Positions 37,117 through 46,534 are shown, counted from the stretch's first letter. The stretch: 64,000 bases of DNA from Gelidibacter mesophilus DSM 14095 (GCF_000423005.1 NZ_AUHD01000011.1:62001-126000); one strand, 5' to 3'. The notes: generated from the sequence alone by a model not told the origin. A program made the numbers and translations.

Positions 37117-37158
37117 ACTTTGCGTTTCTTGCGGTTAACTTTGTGTTCCTCGTGGTTA
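37117..37158. repeat. Two tandem degenerate 21-base units
   Basis: ACTTTGCGTTTCTTGCGGTTA (37117-37137) is followed directly by a copy with four differences (37138-37158), and the flank has TTAACGCAAAG, the reverse complement of the unit start. It is the main content of the 315-base gap 36998-37312; no ORF is seen there. Confidence 0.5.
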
Positions 37159-37312
37159 GATTTTAACGCAAAGATCAAAATCAATAGTGGCTTAGATCTT
37201 TTGTAATTAATTTTGCTCGCCTTACAGTTTATAACCTTTCAGCATTATTAAACTGAAAACTCCCATCACTTAATTTATGATTGTATCTTTATAGTTTAAC
37301 AATTCTCAAAAA

Positions 37313-37957
37313 ATGAAACCAACCGAAAAAGAAATCACCTATCAAACCTCCAACTCCTACTCTACTTTAAATAACCTCACTGAAAACACTAAAAACGTGT
37401 GGTTTGTATGCCATGGAATGGGTTATTTGAGCCGGTATTTTTTAAAATATTTTGGAGATTTGGATCCTGAAGAAAATTATCTGATTGCACCGCAAGCGCC
37501 AAGTAAATATTATGTAACCTCCAGGTTGAGGCATGTTGGCGCAAGTTGGTTGACCAAGGAAAATACAATTAATGAAACCCAAAATGTTTTGCGTTACTTT
37601 GATGCTGTTTTTGAAGCAGAACAGATTACTGAATCCAACAATCTAATAGTTTTAGGATATTCCCAGGGTGTTTCGGTGGCGTTACGATATATTGCGAAAA
37701 GACAGCTAAATTGTGCACAAATTGTAATGATGTCTGGAGGCATTCCTAAAGAATTGAACGCAGCAGATTTTGAGTTTTTATCCTCATCAACTCGCGTGTC
37801 CTTGATTTATGGAATTGAGGACAAATATCTGGATGAAGATCGCATTTCCTTAGAAAAAAATAGAGCTTTTGAATTATTTGGGCATTGTAATCTACAAATT
37901 CTACCATTTGACGGCAAGCATGAAGTCAACATTAAAATGATCAAGCAACTTCTCTGA
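37313..37957 (+). CDS. Alpha/beta-hydrolase, carboxylesterase/phospholipase type
   Basis: A 214-residue serine hydrolase. The nucleophile is in GYSQGVSVALR (GxSxG, about residue 121), the acid in LIYGIEDKY and the His in FDGKHEV, so the triad is complete. The oxyanion region is VCHGMGYLSRYF. It belongs to the family of small esterases of the YpfH/Est type. No signal peptide. Since menH has not been found in the block, it could be considered, but the fold subtype argues for a general esterase. Convergent with the FAD enzyme gene, whose end is 3 bases away. Confidence 0.8.
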   Translation: MKPTEKEITYQTSNSYSTLNNLTENTKNVWFVCHGMGYLSRYFLKYFGDLDPEENYLIAPQAPSKYYVTSRLRHVGASWLTKENTINETQNVLRYFDAVFEAEQITESNNLIVLGYSQGVSVALRYIAKRQLNCAQIVMMSGGIPKELNAADFEFLSSSTRVSLIYGIEDKYLDEDRISLEKNRAFELFGHCNLQILPFDGKHEVNIKMIKQLL

Positions 37958-37959
37958 TT

Positions 37960-39165
37960 TTACCTTCCAAACTTAAAGTATTCAGAGAGTTCATGAGTTT
38001 TTCCTTTGAGCATTGCTGAAACCATGTGCATTCCTATAGCCGAGAAGGTGATCCCGTTCCCCCCAAAACCCAAAACGAAATAAGCATTTTTAAAATCAGC
38101 ATGTTTTCCTATATATGGTAACCCGTCCTTGGTTTCTCCAAAAGTTCCAGCCCATCCAAAATCAACTCGAAAATGATATTTTGGGAAGATTTTAGCCATC
38201 GTTTTTTTAAGCTTGTCAGCCTTCTTCTTAAGTAAGGCATCTCTTTTATCAGCATCCACAAAGTCTTCATCTTCACCACCAATCAGGAAACGGTTATCCT
38301 CTGTTGTTCTCATGTAATTATAAGGGTCCGACGTATTCCAAAATAAGGTATTTTCCAAATGAGAATGAGAATCTTCGTTTTGTTCACCCACAACAGCATA
38401 GGTGGATAAGAGATCCACAATTTTTTCAGGGATGATATCAGTGCTTTCAAAACCATTGCAAAAAATTACTTTTTTGGCTTTTATCGATTTTTGGAATTCC
38501 GTATGGATTAGAACATCGTAAGGGCGATATTCAACAGAAATGATATCGGTTTTATCGAAAATTTGTAAACCTTTTTTATAGTTGTAATATAAGAGGTCGT
38601 GCGCCAATTGGAAGGCATCGATGCTCCCACCCTGATCTGAAAGAATCCCGCCATACGATTTTTCAAGTTGATAGTCTTTTTCTATGGTTTCAGCTTCCAA
38701 CCATTTTACAGGAAATCCATGTGACTTCCGTGATTCAAATTCTTTTTGTAACCAAGACACATCTTTCTTTCTTGATGCGAAATACAAAGATTTCTTTTTT
38801 TGAAATCCGCAGGTGGATTTTATGCTTTTGGAAATTTGCTGAAGTTGGTCAATAGAATCGAAGCAAGCTTTATAACTCAAAACCGCTGCTTTTTCACCAA
38901 TCATATCAATAAGTTCATAAAGAGGCTTATCAATCTCATATTGCAACATGGATGTTGTGGCCGAGGTACTGCCATGGCACACCTCACGTTTGTCAACAAT
39001 TACTGTTTTAAATCCGTCAGCAATACATTGATGGGCAATTAAACTTCCTGTGATGCCCGCGCCCACAATGACAATATCGGTCTCAATATTTTCACTTATA
39101 GAGGGGTAGGAATTAATAATCCCGTTTTTAACAAGCCAAAATGGTTCAGAAGACGTTAAGCGCAT
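37960..39165 (-). CDS. FAD-dependent oxidoreductase, DAO family
   Basis: A 401-residue flavoprotein with the N-terminal dinucleotide motif IVIVGAGITGSLIAHQ (about residues 31-46) and the C-terminal DAO signature GWAGTFGETKDGLPYIG followed by FVLGFGGNGITFSA. Relatives oxidise amines or amino acids (PuuB, DadA, glycine oxidase). It lacks a Rieske domain. The substrate cannot be inferred; neighbours are unrelated. Confidence 0.82.
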   Translation of the reverse strand: MRLTSSEPFWLVKNGIINSYPSISENIETDIVIVGAGITGSLIAHQCIADGFKTVIVDKREVCHGSTSATTSMLQYEIDKPLYELIDMIGEKAAVLSYKACFDSIDQLQQISKSIKSTCGFQKKKSLYFASRKKDVSWLQKEFESRKSHGFPVKWLEAETIEKDYQLEKSYGGILSDQGGSIDAFQLAHDLLYYNYKKGLQIFDKTDIISVEYRPYDVLIHTEFQKSIKAKKVIFCNGFESTDIIPEKIVDLLSTYAVVGEQNEDSHSHLENTLFWNTSDPYNYMRTTEDNRFLIGGEDEDFVDADKRDALLKKKADKLKKTMAKIFPKYHFRVDFGWAGTFGETKDGLPYIGKHADFKNAYFVLGFGGNGITFSAIGMHMVSAMLKGKTHELSEYFKFGR

Positions 39166-39243
39166 AGATTCTTATTTAATCTATGCTAAAATTAGTCTAT
39201 TTTGAACACTCAATTACAAAAAAGAGTAGTCCATTCCCATATT

Positions 39244-40191
39244 TTAAGTGGTCAAGTTTTGGATGACTTTTTTCACCGGAAGAATTTCTTTAGTATGCTC
39301 AATACTAGGTCCCGCTACCCACACGGTTTTATAAGTGGCTTCTTTTGCCGCTTTTTCAGTAGCTTTCATGCCTATGGAAAAACGCACCATCTTTACCCAT
39401 TTTTTGAGGGTCTTGTTTTTATTTAAAACCGATTCTAACCATGATTCTTTGGTTCCTATTTTTTGTACATACGGGGTGTTGATAACCGTACATGGTGTGC
39501 CAGAAATACGTTGCGTCATCACAATGTCTTTAGCGCCATAATCCACGCAGGCATGTTTATAGTCGTCTGTCACCCCTGCTTCTGTAGAAGCAATAAACGG
39601 GCTGCCTATAGAAACGCCATCGGCACCATACCCTAACATAGCATCAAAATCTTCTTTTGTTCCAACGCCCCCAGCTGAAATTACGGGTATTGAGCAGTGT
39701 TTTTTTAAAAGTTCAATCAACGTTTTTGGGGAAATATCCCCACGATGACCCCCTGCTTCATTATTGACCGCAATAATGGCATCTGCACCTAAAGCTTCTA
39801 CTTTTTGGGCAAATTTTAAATCGGTAACATCACAAAACACTTTAATGCCCACTTTATGGGATTGAATAATAGTTTCCTCAGGACTTCCCAAAGACGTGAT
39901 TATAAAGTCACAGCCTTCTTCACATAATACGCGCAATTGTTCTTTGTATTTGATATTGGATTTGTTGACAATCAAATTGAACCCAAAAGATCCACCGGCA
40001 ACTTTAGCAGCTTTCAATTCATGAATGGCCGCCTTGAGCTCGGGCAAGGTTCTATAATTCAGAGCAGGAATGCATCCTGCAATGCCACCTTTCATTGCCT
40101 CTATGACCATGGCGGTATTAGAAACCAAAAACATAGGTGCTTGTATAATTGGATATTTTATATTAAGTAGCTGGCTGAGTTGTGCTGACAT
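39244..40191 (-). CDS. Nitronate monooxygenase-like FMN protein
   Basis: A 315-residue TIM-barrel FMN protein of the NMO/FabK family. QAPMFLVSN is the N-terminal FMN motif, AVNNEAGGHRGD contains the catalytic His region, and SAGGVGTKEDFDAMLGYGADGVSIGSPF the phosphate-binding loop. Members oxidise propionate 3-nitronate or serve as enoyl reductases; the full length is normal. Monocistronic, 78 bases from the FAD oxidoreductase. Confidence 0.85.
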   Translation of the reverse strand: MSAQLSQLLNIKYPIIQAPMFLVSNTAMVIEAMKGGIAGCIPALNYRTLPELKAAIHELKAAKVAGGSFGFNLIVNKSNIKYKEQLRVLCEEGCDFIITSLGSPEETIIQSHKVGIKVFCDVTDLKFAQKVEALGADAIIAVNNEAGGHRGDISPKTLIELLKKHCSIPVISAGGVGTKEDFDAMLGYGADGVSIGSPFIASTEAGVTDDYKHACVDYGAKDIVMTQRISGTPCTVINTPYVQKIGTKESWLESVLNKNKTLKKWVKMVRFSIGMKATEKAAKEATYKTVWVAGPSIEHTKEILPVKKVIQNLTT

Positions 40192-40344
40192 TTGATTTAT
40201 TTAAAGACCTCCTGGATTTGAATCCTTAAAGTCTGATTGATTCAGGCAAATATATGAAAATATGTTATGCGTGCATAATAAATTTGGAGATTGGGTGAAT
40301 GTGAAAATTTCTTATCAAGGATCATTTTATATTTAAAAAAGAAA

Positions 40345-40380
40345 AAGACCTCACAGGTTTTAAAAAACCTGTCAGGTCTT
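40345..40380. terminator. Long perfect-type hairpin (AGACCT...AGGTCT)
   Basis: A 17-base stem with one mismatch (AAGACCTCACAGGTTTT at 40345-40361 against AAAACCTGTCAGGTCTT) and a two-base loop. An A-run on the 5' side gives a T-run on the minus strand. It shares the CAGGTTTT/AAAACCTGTCAG core with the hairpin at 19848-19880. It may end transcription from dnaK or be a mobile palindrome. Confidence 0.5.
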
Positions 40381-40510
40381 GCTGAATGCTTTTCGCTTTG
40401 AGCTTTTGTCAGCCTGTCGACAGACAAGATTTTCATCCCGCTCAAAAGCGGACTTGGTTCAACCATCATATTCCAATGTACCTTCGGCTTTTGAAATATG
40501 GTTTAACTAA

Positions 40511-40576
40511 AAAAACGCAACCATATAAAATGATTGCGTTTTTACTTCTAGCTTCAAGCTTCGTGCTTCAAACTTA
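40511..40576 (-). terminator. dnaK terminator with adjacent GAAG-rich repeat
   Basis: On the minus strand AAAACGCAATCAT pairs with ATGGTTGCGTTTT and is followed by a T-rich run (complement of 40511-40543). Between this hairpin and the dnaK stop is a stretch containing GAAGCACGAAGCTTGAAGC, which shares GAAGCACGAAG and GCTTGAAG with sequence after the fahA stop at 22701-22730. The rest of 40192-40510 holds palindromes but no gene. Confidence 0.65.
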
Positions 40577-42490
40577 TTATTTCACTTCTTCAAAATCGAC
40601 GTCCTCAACATCGCTGCCTTCATTAGACTGTCCATTTTGATCTGCACTTCCGGCATCAGGTCCTGGTTGTGCACCACCCTGAGCATCACCTTGAGCTTTG
40701 TACATTTCTTCACTAGCTACTTTCCAAGCTTCATTGATTTTTTCAAGGGCTGGATCGATCACTGCGATATCTTTCGATTCAAAAGCTGTCTTCAATTCTT
40801 CAAGTGCTTCTTCGATTGGTTTTTTCTTATCGTCGGATAATTTATCACCAAATTCTTTCAATTGACTTTCGGTTTGGAAAATCATCGCGTCAGCGGCATT
40901 CAATTTTTCAGCTTTTTCTTTCGCTTGCTTATCTGCTTCAGCATTAGCTTCAGCGTCAGCTTTCATTTTTTTGATTTCTTCTTCAGTCAATCCAGAAGAT
41001 GCCTCAATACGAATATCTTGCGTTTTTCCTGTAGCTTTATCTCCTGCAGTCACATGGATAATACCATTTGCATCAATATCAAAAGTCACTTCAATTTGAG
41101 GAGTTCCGCGTTTTGCTGGTGGAATACCATCTAAATGGAAACGTCCAATTGTTTTGTTATCGGCTGCCATAGCACGTTCACCTTGTAACACGTGGATTTC
41201 CACAGAAGGCTGATTGTCCGCAGCTGTTGAGAACACTTGTGATTTTTTTGTAGGAATTGTCGTGTTAGCTTCAATCAATTTGGTCATCACATTACCCATG
41301 GTTTCAATACCTAAAGATAACGGCGTTACATCAAGAAGCAATACATCTTTCACATCTCCTGTCAATACACCACCTTGGATAGCAGCACCTACGGCCACAA
41401 CTTCATCAGCATTTACACCTTTGCTAGGTGCTTTTCCGAAGAATTTTTCAACAGCAGCTTGTACTGCAGGGATACGTGTTGATCCACCAACTAAGATCAC
41501 TTCATCAATATCATCTTTTGAGAGTCCTGCCGCTTTCATGGCATTTTGACAAGGCTCAATGGTACGTTTTACCAAATCGTCAATTAATTGTTCAAATTTT
41601 GAACGTGACAAAGTTCTTACCAAGTGCTTTGGTCCGCTTGCAGTGGCCGTAACATAAGGCAAGTTAATCTCTGTTTGGCTAGATGAAGATAATTCAATTT
41701 TAGCTTTCTCAGCAGCTTCTTTCAAACGTTGAAGCGCCATAGGGTCTTTACGCAAATCAATATCTTCTTCAGCTTTAAATTCGTCAGCCAACCAATCAAT
41801 TACTTTCTCATCTACATCATCACCCCCTAAATGGGTATCTCCTTCTGTCGATAATACTTCAAAAACACCATCACCCAATTCAAGGATGGATACGTCATGG
41901 GTACCACCACCAAAGTCAAAAACCACAATTTTTTGGTCTTTTCCTTTTTTATCCAATCCATAAGCCAATGCTGCAGCAGTTGGTTCGTTGATAATACGAC
42001 GAACTTTCAAACCTGCAATTTCACCAGCCTCTTTTGTAGCTTGACGCTGTGAGTCATTAAAATAAGCTGGCACTGTAATTACAGCTTCACTTACTGTTTG
42101 ACCTAAATAATCTTCAGCAGTTTTTTTCATTTTTTGAAGAATCATTGCTGATAATTCCTGTGGAGTGTATAAACGCCCGTCAATATCTACTCTTGGCGTG
42201 TCATTTTCACCTTTTACCACTTTATATGGTACACGTTCTGCTTCTTTTTTAGATTCAGAATATTTGTTTCCCATAAAACGTTTAATTGAAGAAACCGTTT
42301 TTGTCGGGTTCGTCACTGCTTGACGTTTTGCTGGGTCACCAACTTTAATTTCACCGCCTTCTACGAAAGCAATAACAGATGGTGTGGTTCTTTTACCTTC
42401 TGCATTAGGAATTACAACTGGCTCGTTACCTTCCATTACCGAAACGCAAGAGTTGGTTGTACCTAAATCGATTCCAATTATCTTACTCAT
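40577..42490 (-). CDS. dnaK: Molecular chaperone DnaK (Hsp70)
   Basis: ATP-dependent chaperone, 637 residues from ATG 42490 ([18 protein letters not shown]); a 22-residue upstream extension is not family-like. The N-terminal ATPase domain has [33 protein letters not shown] and [11 protein letters not shown]; the substrate-binding domain starts near the [10 protein letters not shown] segment; a helical lid and an acidic C-terminal tail ending [11 protein letters not shown] complete it. No dnaJ or grpE is next to it. A palindromic element lies 77-91 bases upstream. Confidence 0.97.
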   Translation of the reverse strand: MSKIIGIDLGTTNSCVSVMEGNEPVVIPNAEGKRTTPSVIAFVEGGEIKVGDPAKRQAVTNPTKTVSSIKRFMGNKYSESKKEAERVPYKVVKGENDTPRVDIDGRLYTPQELSAMILQKMKKTAEDYLGQTVSEAVITVPAYFNDSQRQATKEAGEIAGLKVRRIINEPTAAALAYGLDKKGKDQKIVVFDFGGGTHDVSILELGDGVFEVLSTEGDTHLGGDDVDEKVIDWLADEFKAEEDIDLRKDPMALQRLKEAAEKAKIELSSSSQTEINLPYVTATASGPKHLVRTLSRSKFEQLIDDLVKRTIEPCQNAMKAAGLSKDDIDEVILVGGSTRIPAVQAAVEKFFGKAPSKGVNADEVVAVGAAIQGGVLTGDVKDVLLLDVTPLSLGIETMGNVMTKLIEANTTIPTKKSQVFSTAADNQPSVEIHVLQGERAMAADNKTIGRFHLDGIPPAKRGTPQIEVTFDIDANGIIHVTAGDKATGKTQDIRIEASSGLTEEEIKKMKADAEANAEADKQAKEKAEKLNAADAMIFQTESQLKEFGDKLSDDKKKPIEEALEELKTAFESKDIAVIDPALEKINEAWKVASEEMYKAQGDAQGGAQPGPDAGSADQNGQSNEGSDVEDVDFEEVK

Positions 42491-42552
42491 AATATATGTT
42501 TTGTGTTGAATTATTAATTTTTTATTTCTCTTTGTATATGTCAATGACTGTG

Positions 42553-42581
42553 CCATGACAGAAAATATGACAAGCTGTCAT
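42553..42581. promoter_or_regulatory. TGACA-type palindrome upstream of dnaK
   Basis: ATGACAAGCTGTCAT (42567-42581) is an inverted repeat with 6-base arms; another half-site CATGACAG precedes it (42554-42561), and GTCAATGAC lies close by. It lies in the 177-base region between dnaK and the divergent collagen-like lipoprotein gene. No CIRCE element is seen. Role as a heat-shock operator is inference. Confidence 0.45.
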
Positions 42582-42667
42582 TTTTTTAAGAAAACTTATG
42601 CCTGCTTATTACCGTCTATAAAGAAAATGATTTGTAATTTTACATATAACCCAAAAAAAAGATTCAC

Positions 42668-43195
42668 ATGAAAAAAATTGCAACCTTATTATTTGTAGTC
42701 GCTATTGTACTAACGGGCTGTACAGGAGATCAAGGCCCAATGGGACCACCAGGACCTCCAGGAAATACAGGAACTCCAGGTGAAGATGGTGGTATCATCG
42801 TTTCTTCAGCTTTTGAAATTATAATTGATTTCAACGCTGACAATAAATTTTCCTATACTGAAAATTATGGTTCTGACATTGAAGTTTTACCTTCAGACAT
42901 TACACTGGTCTATAGATTATGGGAAACTAGAGATGGAAAAGACGTTTGGCGATTAATGCCTCAAGAATTGAATTTTGAAAATGGCAACCTAGTTTACAAT
43001 TTCGATTTTACTCAAACCTATGTCCGTATCTTTCTTAATGGCAGTACCAATTTTGAAACTCTAGGTCAGGAATGGACGCAAGATCAAGTTTTTAGAGTAG
43101 TTGTCGTGCCTGCAGACAACGTTGATGGCATAGACCTTTTCAACCTTGATGAAGTCATGCAGTCTTATAACATTGAAAATTTTGAGATGAAATAA
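42668..43195 (+). CDS. Lipoprotein with a short collagen-like Gly-X-Y stretch
   Basis: A 175-residue lipoprotein: signal ending in VLTGC, immediately followed by seven Gly-X-Y triplets (GDQGPMGPPGPPGNTG to GED, residues 20-40), then a beta-rich domain (IVSSAFEIIIDFNADNKFSY) with no known match. The Gly-X-Y run is too short for a stable triple helix alone but may assist trimerisation. Conserved type in Bacteroidota, function unknown. Divergent from dnaK. Confidence 0.8.
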   Translation: MKKIATLLFVVAIVLTGCTGDQGPMGPPGPPGNTGTPGEDGGIIVSSAFEIIIDFNADNKFSYTENYGSDIEVLPSDITLVYRLWETRDGKDVWRLMPQELNFENGNLVYNFDFTQTYVRIFLNGSTNFETLGQEWTQDQVFRVVVVPADNVDGIDLFNLDEVMQSYNIENFEMK

Positions 43196-43249
43196 GCTTG
43201 GTGCCAATCTTTCTTAACAAGGGCGCCAATAATCACTTTGTTATCTCTT

Positions 43250-43302
43250 ATCATTTTGAATTTGTCTCACCTTACGTGGGCAGGTTCAAAATGATTTTTT
43301 TT
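43250..43302. terminator. Terminator after the collagen-like lipoprotein gene
   Basis: ATCATTTTGAA (43250-43260) and TTCAAAATGAT (43284-43294) pair perfectly, with CCTTACGTGGGCAGG in the loop region, followed by a T run. It lies 55 bases after the stop. Confidence 0.75.
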
Positions 43303-43450
43303 CATTCATTTAGCACATGAATAATTAATCTTCTGATTTTTAAGATATTTAAAAAAATGGTTCAGAATTCCTGATACATGGCATCAAATACTGACATGCA
43401 TCTCTTTAAAAAAAATGGAAGTACTAAGTATCAAGACGCTACATGTAGAG

Positions 43451-43540
43451 TATTTGTCAGTCATAATCGTGTCTCATAACTCATGATTCCCGAACTGTGT
43501 TTTCACATAAAAAGAACCTATATTTGTCAGTCTAAATCGT
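43451..43540 (+). repeat. Direct repeat pair around the serine deaminase promoter
   Basis: TATTTGTCAGTCATAATCGT (43451-43470) recurs as TATTTGTCAGTCTAAATCGT (43521-43540), 18 of 20 identical, period 70 bases. The second copy forms the -7 box TATATTTG (43519-43526, TAnnTTTG), 23 bases before the ATG. This and the terminator are the only structure in the 353-base gap 43196-43548. Confidence 0.55.
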
Positions 43541-43548
43541 TATCGTAA

Positions 43549-44973
43549 ATGGAGTGTATTTCTGTATTTGACATGTTGAAAATTGGGATCGGTCCTTCGA
43601 GTTCCCATACTTTAGGACCTTGGCGAGCGGCGGAACGCTGGATTAAGGAATTAAAGCAAAGCAAGAAATTTGACAAGGTAGAACACATTACTGTGGATCT
43701 TTACGGCTCATTATCCTTGACAGGTAAAGGACATGCCACAGACTACGCCGTGATTTTAGGTTTATTTGGTGCAGATCCAGAAACTATCCCAATAGATAGC
43801 ATAGAATCGATTATTTCCTCTGTAAAAGACACAAATACCTTGCTGCTCAACAATGAGCTTGCAGTTCCTTTCGATGCCAAGAAAGACATTGTTTTCAATA
43901 GGAAATTTTTACCATTCCATGCAAATGGCATTACATTTACGGCAACCATCAACGGTAGAAGATCCAGCTCTACCTTTTACTCTATTGGTGGCGGATTTGT
44001 GGTGAAAGAAGAACGAACGGTTTCAAAGAAACAAGATGCAATTTTTGAAAACACATTTCCATATCCCATTCGTTTAGGCACTGAACTGTTAGCGTATTGC
44101 AAGGAATTAGACATGCCCATATCCAGTGTTGTTTTAGAAAACGAGAAATCGATTAGAGATATGGATACTATTGATTTTGAATTGAAACGGGTTTGGGAAA
44201 CCATGTTGGAATGCATGTACATTGGCTGCCATACCGAAGGCCATTTACCTGGTGGATTGAATGTAAGACGGCGAGCGTTTGACATGCATAAATCCTTAAA
44301 ATGTGACTTACCGTATGAAACCCCGCAAGAATGGTTGGAAACCATTAGAAAAACCGAGGTTAAATTTAGACAGATCCTGACTTGGGTCAGTTGTTTTGCG
44401 CTCAGTGTCAATGAAGTTAATGCGGCATTGGGGCGGGTTGTTACTGCTCCTACCAATGGTAGTGCGGGTGTGATTCCTGCCGTGTTAATGTATTATATGG
44501 TGATTGAAAATCACGAAGCCGATTTTGAACACATTAAAAAATTCCTTTTGGGAGCTGGTGAGATTGGCAGTATTTTTAAGAAAGGTGCCACAATTTCGGC
44601 GGCTATGGGCGGGTGTCAGGCAGAAATTGGCGTGTCGTCTTCAATGGCAGCAGCTGCTCTATGTGAGTTGTTGGGCGGTTCTCCAGAACAAGTCTTGATT
44701 GCGGCAGAAATTGCAATGGAGCACCATCTTGGAATGACTTGCGACCCCATTGGTGGCTTGGTTCAAATTCCGTGCATTGAACGGAACGCAATGGGGGCCA
44801 TCAAAGCCATTAATGCGGCAGAATTGGCATTGGGTACAGATCCTCAAAACGTAAAAGTGCCTTTGGATAAGGTGGTCAACACGATGTGGGAAACTGCGAA
44901 AGACATGAATACCAAATATAAGGAAACCTCAGAAGGTGGTTTGGCCATTGGTGTCCATCTTTCAGATTGTTAA
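43549..44973 (+). CDS. sdaA: L-serine ammonia-lyase (iron-sulfur, single chain)
   Basis: Deaminates L-serine to pyruvate and ammonia with a [4Fe-4S] cluster. 474 residues, the fused single-chain form. The N-terminal beta domain has IGPSSSHTLGPWRAA; the catalytic alpha domain carries APTNGSAGVIPAVL, GCQAEIGVSSSMAAAAL and MTCDPIGGLVQIPCIERN, with the cluster Cys in GGCQAE and the two later segments. Monocistronic, with a repeated promoter region upstream. Confidence 0.95.
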   Translation: MECISVFDMLKIGIGPSSSHTLGPWRAAERWIKELKQSKKFDKVEHITVDLYGSLSLTGKGHATDYAVILGLFGADPETIPIDSIESIISSVKDTNTLLLNNELAVPFDAKKDIVFNRKFLPFHANGITFTATINGRRSSSTFYSIGGGFVVKEERTVSKKQDAIFENTFPYPIRLGTELLAYCKELDMPISSVVLENEKSIRDMDTIDFELKRVWETMLECMYIGCHTEGHLPGGLNVRRRAFDMHKSLKCDLPYETPQEWLETIRKTEVKFRQILTWVSCFALSVNEVNAALGRVVTAPTNGSAGVIPAVLMYYMVIENHEADFEHIKKFLLGAGEIGSIFKKGATISAAMGGCQAEIGVSSSMAAAALCELLGGSPEQVLIAAEIAMEHHLGMTCDPIGGLVQIPCIERNAMGAIKAINAAELALGTDPQNVKVPLDKVVNTMWETAKDMNTKYKETSEGGLAIGVHLSDC

Positions 44974-45055
44974 AATTTATTTGTTCTCTATATCTTTTAG
45001 ATGATTTTGTTGCTATATTTCAACTCTTAAAAAATGATTTTCCCATAATTACTTC

Positions 45056-46534
45056 ATGAGGTATTCACCTTTTAAAATACTACTCTATATTATTGCCACC
45101 CTTTTGGTAATGCTTGGAGTGACTTATTTAAGTTCTTCCAAAACGGTTGGGGAGCGCAAATCTCAGGAAGGTTTTTTTATTGGTGATATGAACATTAAAT
45201 ATCCTACAAACGAAAGTTTTCTGCAGGACCAAGGCAAGGATCGCTCTAAAATTAGAAGTTTAGATAGTATTGTCGAGAATATAGAAGGCTTGGTCAAAGA
45301 CCTCGATAAAGAGGAATTGACTCCTGAAATAATTCCGAAAATTCCTGATTTTAAAAAAATAGACACTTCCAAAGTACAACGCCTTACTTATCCTGAAGAT
45401 AAGTATGCTTTTATTCAACAATTGCGGCAAAATTTAGAAAGCGACAACTGCCGTATTATTCATTATGGTGATTCACAATTGGAAGGTGACCGAATTTCTG
45501 CTTATTTAAGAAACAGATTGCAAGGTCTATATGGTGGAACTGGACCAGGATTTGTGCCCATTGTTCAAGTTTACGAACAAATTAGTGCTAATGTCACCCA
45601 TTCTGACAATTGGACACGACACGCCTATTTTGATCCCACCCAAAAGAAATTCCCTCATAAAAAATATGGTGCTTATTCGTCATTTTCAAGGTTTACGAAG
45701 GCTTATGAATCTGTGGACAGTCTACTCCTAGACTCGTTAAAATTACAAAAGGCAATTATTAATATTGGCGTATCTACCAAATCCTATTCTCTATTAAGAA
45801 CCTTTAGCAAGATTGGCTTACATTATGGAAATACCGTGTCGCCCACTTCTATAAAAGTGTTTAACGATGATGTATTGATGAGCTCCGAAAATTTGATTGT
45901 AGATAGTACGTATCACAAATTTGTGATCAACCTCCCCACGACTCCATCCAATTTAAAAATCGAATTGGAAGGTAAGATAAGTCCCGATTTTTATGGTCTT
46001 ACCTTAGATGGAAGAAATGGGATATCGTTAGATAATGTGGCCATGAGAGGCGCTTCGGGGACCATTTTTGCCAACACCGATAGTGGTAATTTCCAAAAAA
46101 TGTATCAACAGTTAAAACCCAAAGTTCTCATCTTCCAATATGGCGGAAATTCGGTACCTTATATTAAAGATTCCTTAGAAGTAAGAGAATATGCAAGTTA
46201 TTTAAAAAACCACATTAATTGGGTCAAAAGAAAAAGTGCCAATGCCAGCGTCATTTTTATTGGTCCATCAGACATGACCACCAATGATAAAGGCCAAATG
46301 ATGACTTATTCCTTATTGCCTTATCTCAATAAAATGCTTCAAAATATGTGCAAGGAAAATGGCATTGCCTATTGGAGCATGTTTGATGCCATGGGAGGAA
46401 AAAATGCCATGCAACATTGGGTGGATCAAGGCTTGGCCGCAACGGACTATACTCATTTTTCACCTTCGGGAACCAAGATTATTTCAGAATTATTTTTTCT
46501 GGCCTTGTATTTAGATTTAACCAAAATAAAATGA
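45056..46534 (+). CDS. SGNH/GDSL-type hydrolase, membrane-anchored
   Basis: A 492-residue protein with one N-terminal transmembrane segment (residues 7-24) and a periplasmic SGNH domain. The nucleophile block is HYGDSQLEGDR (about residue 142), the GxN block FQYGGNSVPY, and the catalytic Asp/His YTHFSPSGTK. It resembles AlgX/AlgJ-like acetyltransfer domains. The stop overlaps the next start by 4 bases (ATGA). Together with the following SGNH protein and MBOAT protein it probably O-acylates a cell-surface polysaccharide. Confidence 0.85.
   Translation: MRYSPFKILLYIIATLLVMLGVTYLSSSKTVGERKSQEGFFIGDMNIKYPTNESFLQDQGKDRSKIRSLDSIVENIEGLVKDLDKEELTPEIIPKIPDFKKIDTSKVQRLTYPEDKYAFIQQLRQNLESDNCRIIHYGDSQLEGDRISAYLRNRLQGLYGGTGPGFVPIVQVYEQISANVTHSDNWTRHAYFDPTQKKFPHKKYGAYSSFSRFTKAYESVDSLLLDSLKLQKAIINIGVSTKSYSLLRTFSKIGLHYGNTVSPTSIKVFNDDVLMSSENLIVDSTYHKFVINLPTTPSNLKIELEGKISPDFYGLTLDGRNGISLDNVAMRGASGTIFANTDSGNFQKMYQQLKPKVLIFQYGGNSVPYIKDSLEVREYASYLKNHINWVKRKSANASVIFIGPSDMTTNDKGQMMTYSLLPYLNKMLQNMCKENGIAYWSMFDAMGGKNAMQHWVDQGLAATDYTHFSPSGTKIISELFFLALYLDLTKIK

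Noticed and set aside
41214-41549. Plus-strand ORF of 111 codons inside dnaK
   Set aside because: Antisense shadow of the conserved chaperone gene.
43977-44456. Minus-strand ORF of 159 codons inside the serine deaminase gene
   Set aside because: Antisense shadow; the plus-strand gene has all family motifs.
46417-46530. Longer start of the second SGNH gene
   Set aside because: The extension lies wholly inside the previous gene, and the signal peptide begins at 46531.
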